A stretch of DNA of 8,132 nt from UMGS1124 sp964417835 (GTDB taxonomy: Bacteria; Bacillota_I; Bacilli_A; RF39; UBA660). The stretch lies in contig CAYQJD010000035.1 in assembly GCA_964417835.1 (NCBI GenBank), positions 1 through 8,132 of the forward strand, in the 5' to 3' direction. The position numbers were made by a program, and so were the translations under genes. A model generated the notes under the pieces. The model had not been told where the DNA came from and did no database searches. It saw only the letters and a list, made by a program, of their open reading frames with translations. Shown here in pieces: positions 6,088 to 8,132 of the stretch; positions within the stretch are counted from its first letter, which is position 1; each line of letters opens with the position of its first letter.

Positions 6088-6504
6088 ATGAAATTATTAA
6101 AAAATAATAGTAAATTACTAATTATAATTACTATATTAGAAACACTTTTATCTATTTATTTTTTAATTTATTTAAGTTATGTTGATAGATTAAATTATAT
6201 AGAAAGTACTCAAAATATAGTACAAGATTTAACTTTATTAATACAAAATATGTATACATCTACTTGGTGGGCACTAATTATATGTATGATAGTTCTAATA
6301 AGTATATTCTCTATAACTAGTATAATATATAAAAAAAATTATTTACATTTTATTTCTATACTAATATGGATATGTTTATTAATATTAGCTTTAGATTTTA
6401 GTAAAACTTTTATATATAATTTATCTAATTTAGCAATATTTATTCCTATAATTTTAATAAATATTAAAGCTTACTTTAATCAAAAAGAGTTTTCTAAGAA
6501 TTAA
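6088..6504 (+). CDS. Hypothetical integral membrane protein, four helices
   Basis: This 138-residue protein is almost entirely hydrophobic. Likely membrane segments are at about 9-30 (LLIIITILETLLSIYFLIYL), 60-80 (WWALIICMIVLISIFSITSII), 85-103 and 110-128, with short basic loops (KKNY, KAYFNQKE) and a basic N-terminus. Between helices 1 and 2 lies a loop of about 30 residues (YVDRLNYIESTQNIVQDL). I recognise no family. The start is fixed by GGTGA four bases upstream and a stop in the competing upstream ATG frame. It is the only plus-strand gene here, divergent from the surface protein and convergent with spoVS. Its tandem TGG codons at 6265 show that TGG encodes tryptophan. The base composition is like that of its neighbours. 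Confidence 0.8.
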   Translation: MKLLKNNSKLLIIITILETLLSIYFLIYLSYVDRLNYIESTQNIVQDLTLLIQNMYTSTWWALIICMIVLISIFSITSIIYKKNYLHFISILIWICLLILALDFSKTFIYNLSNLAIFIPIILINIKAYFNQKEFSKN

Positions 6505-6537
6505 AGCAATATATTTGTAAAATAAAATTAGAACAAT

Positions 6538-6574
6538 AAAAAATACAAGTATTATTCATCACTTGTATTTTTTT
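6538..6574. terminator. Bidirectional terminator between convergent genes
   Basis: A perfect 13-bp stem (AAAAAATACAAGT at 6538-6550 with 6561-6573) and a 10-base loop, with T runs on both strands. It ends the plus-strand gene 34 bases after its stop and also serves the minus-strand spoVS unit. The loop contains the TAA (6552-6554) of the small membrane protein, and the right arm encodes its last codons (KNTS). Confidence 0.85.
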
Positions 6575-6752
6575 CGTCTTTAATATTATCCATAAAATTA
6601 GTATTTTCAAACGTAGTATCGTTATTCATTTCTATTTTACATTCTATTTCATTAAAGGCATCTTTTATTGCAGTTTTAATTATATAATATAAAAGATAAG
6701 AAATTAAAGCTATTAAAGCTACGTAAAATATTCCAATTAATATATTTAACAT
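6552..6752 (-). CDS. Small single-pass membrane protein, possibly DUF6019-like
   Basis: This 66-residue protein has one N-terminal membrane helix (about 3-26, LNILIGIFYVALIALISYLL) followed by YIIKTAIKDAFNEIE and a hydrophilic acidic tail (EMNNDTTFENTNFMDNIKDE). The 'helix then IKxAIKDA' layout resembles small DUF6019-type proteins, but I hold that only loosely. The start ATG is one base after the spoVS stop and has no clear Shine-Dalgarno of its own, so it is probably translated by coupling to spoVS. Its stop codon lies in the loop of the transcription terminator. Function is unknown; the linkage to spoVS suggests co-expression, nothing more. Confidence 0.75.
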   Translation of the reverse strand: MLNILIGIFYVALIALISYLLYYIIKTAIKDAFNEIECKIEMNNDTTFENTNFMDNIKDEKNTSDE

Positions 6753-6753
6753 A

Positions 6754-7014
6754 TTACATTGATTCGACTACTAATTTAATTGCAGTCTTTTCCTCTCCAT
6801 CAATAATAATATCTGAGAAAGCTGGAATAACTACTAAATTTTGTCCGCTTGGTGCTAAAAATCCTCTTGCTATACAAACAGATTTAATAGCTTGATTTAG
6901 ACTACCTGCACCAATAGTCTGTATTTCTACAGTACCATTTTCTCTAAATACATTTGCAATAGCTCCTGCTACTTTACTAGGATTGCTCTTGCTAGATACT
7001 TTTAAAATTTCCAT
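6754..7014 (-). CDS. spoVS: Stage V sporulation protein S (SpoVS)
   Basis: At 86 residues this matches the length of B. subtilis SpoVS and is very close to it along the whole chain: MEILKVSSKSNPSKVAGAIA, VEIQTIGAGSLNQAIKSV, IARGFLAPSGQNL, IPAFSDIIIDGEEKTAIKLV. SpoVS is a small Alba-like protein, a probable nucleic-acid binder, which in Bacillus affects septation and late sporulation. It also occurs in bacteria that do not sporulate, so it is not evidence of sporulation here. The start is the ATG at 7014, with AGGAG ten bases upstream; the frame continues back to a TTG at 7047 but without homology. It is the first gene of a two-gene unit with the small membrane protein. Confidence 0.96.
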   Translation of the reverse strand: MEILKVSSKSNPSKVAGAIANVFRENGTVEIQTIGAGSLNQAIKSVCIARGFLAPSGQNLVVIPAFSDIIIDGEEKTAIKLVVESM

Positions 7015-7036
7015 TATTTTCACGCTCCTAATAAAT

Positions 7037-7042
7037 ATTATG
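7037..7042 (-). promoter_or_regulatory. Weak -10 candidate for spoVS
   Basis: CATAAT on the minus strand, five of six matches, would start transcription near 7030, just before the AGGAG site. No convincing -35 exists, because the expected position falls in the terminator of the preceding gene. It may need another factor, or read-through may supply expression. Confidence 0.25.
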
Positions 7043-7049
7043 AACAAGT

Positions 7050-7078
7050 AAAAAAAAAATGAATTATTTTTTAATTCA
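7050..7078 (-). terminator. Terminator of the gene at 7076-7504
   Basis: A perfect 7-bp stem (TGAATTA/TAATTCA, 7060-7066 and 7072-7078) with a five-base loop, followed on the minus strand by ten T (7059-7050). The first stem bases are the TGA stop codon of the gene. Confidence 0.8.
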
Positions 7079-7504
7079 CCTTACAAATAAGAAAAAGTAT
7101 ATAAAACCACTTAAAAAAACTTCTATAAAACTAATTATAGGTATTAAAAAATATTGCAATCCTTTTTTTAATACTTTTTCACTAATTCTACTTTTCATAA
7201 AAATAATATTATTACCCATAAATAAAATAAATAGAGTCATTACATATAAATTTTTATCTCTTATAAACATAAATAATAAACCTAAAATAATAGAAAATAT
7301 AAAATCATATAAATATTTAAACTTACATTTATCTTTATATAAATATATTATTAAATCTGATATAACTACTAATAATATTAATATTACATCTTTATAAACA
7401 AAATTTTTTAAATAAAAATTACATAAAATAGATAATAATATATTTGAAATTAATATACATAAATATTTATATATTAAAGTTTTATTTTTAATAAATATAT
7501 TCAT
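7076..7504 (-). CDS. Hypothetical integral membrane protein, five helices
   Basis: This 142-residue, highly hydrophobic protein has probable membrane segments at about 12-32, 38-56, 66-82, 86-103 and 117-140, joined by short basic loops (YKDKCKFK, KSRISEKVLKK). I recognise no family; it could be a small transporter subunit or permease-like protein, but nothing specific shows it. ATG 7504 is preceded by GGTGG five bases upstream. It lies 53 bases downstream of the glycoside hydrolase in the same direction and may be co-transcribed with it; a TATAAT at 7550-7545 offers a weak private promoter. It ends in TGA, useful evidence that the organism reads TGA as stop. It is among the most AT-rich genes in the window. 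Confidence 0.75.
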   Translation of the reverse strand: MNIFIKNKTLIYKYLCILISNILLSILCNFYLKNFVYKDVILILLVVISDLIIYLYKDKCKFKYLYDFIFSIILGLLFMFIRDKNLYVMTLFILFMGNNIIFMKSRISEKVLKKGLQYFLIPIISFIEVFLSGFIYFFLFVR

Positions 7505-7557
7505 AATACCACCAAATTTATTTTATCATATTATTTGATTCTGTATTATATAAATTT

Positions 7558-8132
7558 TTATATATTTTCACTCAAATATTCTAACAATTTTAAGAACATA
7601 TTTATATGTTTAGGTCCTAAACCTTTTTTCTTCAGTTTTCTTATAGATATTCTTTTTTTTCTGATTTCAAGATCACTAAACATAATTTCACTAATTTCTC
7701 TTTTTAAATCTGTTTTGATTTTTAAATCACTTATAATATTATCAATATCTGAATTTATTAATCTTATGGATTCTATTTCAATATCTTGTCCTTTACAATT
7801 AATACTAATTTGTTTAAATGAATTAATATTTTCTAATTCTATAATAAAATCATTATCGTCTAAATAATATTTAAAATTCTTAATTTTTTCTTCTCCAACA
7901 TATATTACAACCTCATTTGGTAATCTAGTATTTCTAAACTTTATTTTGTATGTTCTAATACTAGGAATTAATGATGAATCCGTTATTTCATGTCTTATTA
8001 TGACTGTATAATTATTTAACATATAGTTATAATCAATTATTGTTTTAACATAACTATCTTTATTTTGTATTACTGGATCATCTTCATAAATAGTATATAT
8101 ATTACTTTTACCAGGAAAAATATGTATTTCAA
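7558..8132 (-). CDS. Glycoside hydrolase family 31, C-terminal part (cut by window edge)
   Basis: The frame is open from the right edge to TAA 7560-7558, giving 190 C-terminal residues; the catalytic barrel lies outside the window. The first visible residues, IHIFPGKSNIYTIYEDD, match the 'PG...LYEDDG' turn that opens the DUF5110-type C-terminal beta domain of family 31 alpha-glucosidases and alpha-xylosidases. A beta-rich stretch follows (YTVIIRHEI, YKIKFRNTRLP, FIIELENI), then a charged helical tail (about 115-190, ISEIMFSDLEIRKKRISIR and GLGPKHINMFLKLLEYL), an extension I associate with Firmicutes members. The apparent ATG at 8022 is internal, since the family homology continues upstream of it. 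The substrate cannot be told without the active site. It probably acts in the cytosol on alpha-glycosides, possibly with the membrane protein downstream. Confidence 0.8.
   Translation of the reverse strand, partial: EIHIFPGKSNIYTIYEDDPVIQNKDSYVKTIIDYNYMLNNYTVIIRHEITDSSLIPSIRTYKIKFRNTRLPNEVVIYVGEEKIKNFKYYLDDNDFIIELENINSFKQISINCKGQDIEIESIRLINSDIDNIISDLKIKTDLKREISEIMFSDLEIRKKRISIRKLKKKGLGPKHINMFLKLLEYLSENI

Noticed and set aside
7015..7047. Extended spoVS start at TTG 7047
   Set aside because: The extension has no homology to SpoVS, and AGGAG would lie inside it; the ATG at 7014 gives the exact family length.
7059..7397. Plus-strand frame opposite the five-helix membrane gene (and 7535-7867 opposite the glycoside hydrolase, 2235-2423 opposite rel)
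   Set aside because: Each is the mirror of a better-supported minus-strand gene, lacks a Shine-Dalgarno, and is rich in Asn, Ile and Lys only because of AT content.
6088..7504. Mycoplasma-type genetic code (TGA as tryptophan)
   Set aside because: Tryptophans are TGG throughout, and a gene ends in TGA inside a terminator hairpin, which fits the standard code.

Overview
The window comes from a very AT-rich, low-GC Gram-positive bacterium, most likely an uncultured member of the Bacilli from a gut-type habitat (Erysipelotrichales or RF39-like lineages are my best guess, not proven). The reasons are the rel-comN adjacency, a SpoVS orthologue, Gram-positive Shine-Dalgarno sequences, and a surface protein with a 'LTYAYF' type signal-anchor whose C-terminal module I associate with such genomes. 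The genetic code is the standard bacterial one: tryptophan is TGG (for example the WW pair near 6265), and the gene at 7076-7504 ends in TGA. This argues against a code-4 mycoplasma.

Layout. 1-306 (-) is the N-terminal part of an unrecognised small protein that runs off the left edge, with its own promoter. 307-603 is intergenic and holds that promoter, an imperfect hairpin and the terminator of the next operon. 604-3918 (-) is a tight operon nfo (endonuclease IV), comN (post-transcriptional regulator), rel ((p)ppGpp synthetase/hydrolase); comN and rel abut with no base between stop and start. 4073-5872 (-) is a 599-residue membrane-anchored surface protein. Its upstream region carries the most unusual DNA of the window: a run of ten C (G on the coding strand) in a GC-rich 43-bp island, bracketed by two copies of a palindromic ATTATATAAT that each contain a perfect -10 hexamer. 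6088-6504 (+) is a four-helix membrane protein read divergently from an extended -10 promoter. It converges through a shared two-way terminator on the pair spoVS plus a small membrane protein (6552-7014, -). 7076-7504 (-) is a five-helix membrane protein of unknown role, and 7558-8132 (-) is the C-terminal end of a family 31 glycoside hydrolase that runs off the right edge.

How the genes relate. The nfo-comN-rel operon is ordinary housekeeping (base excision repair, RNA-level regulation, stringent response), but the Rel hydrolase motif is degenerate (HE...IE instead of HD...ED), which may shift the enzyme towards synthesis. The surface-protein locus looks independently regulated, and its G tract is a good candidate for phase variation. 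I see no CRISPR array, transposase, integrase, tRNA or rRNA gene in the window.
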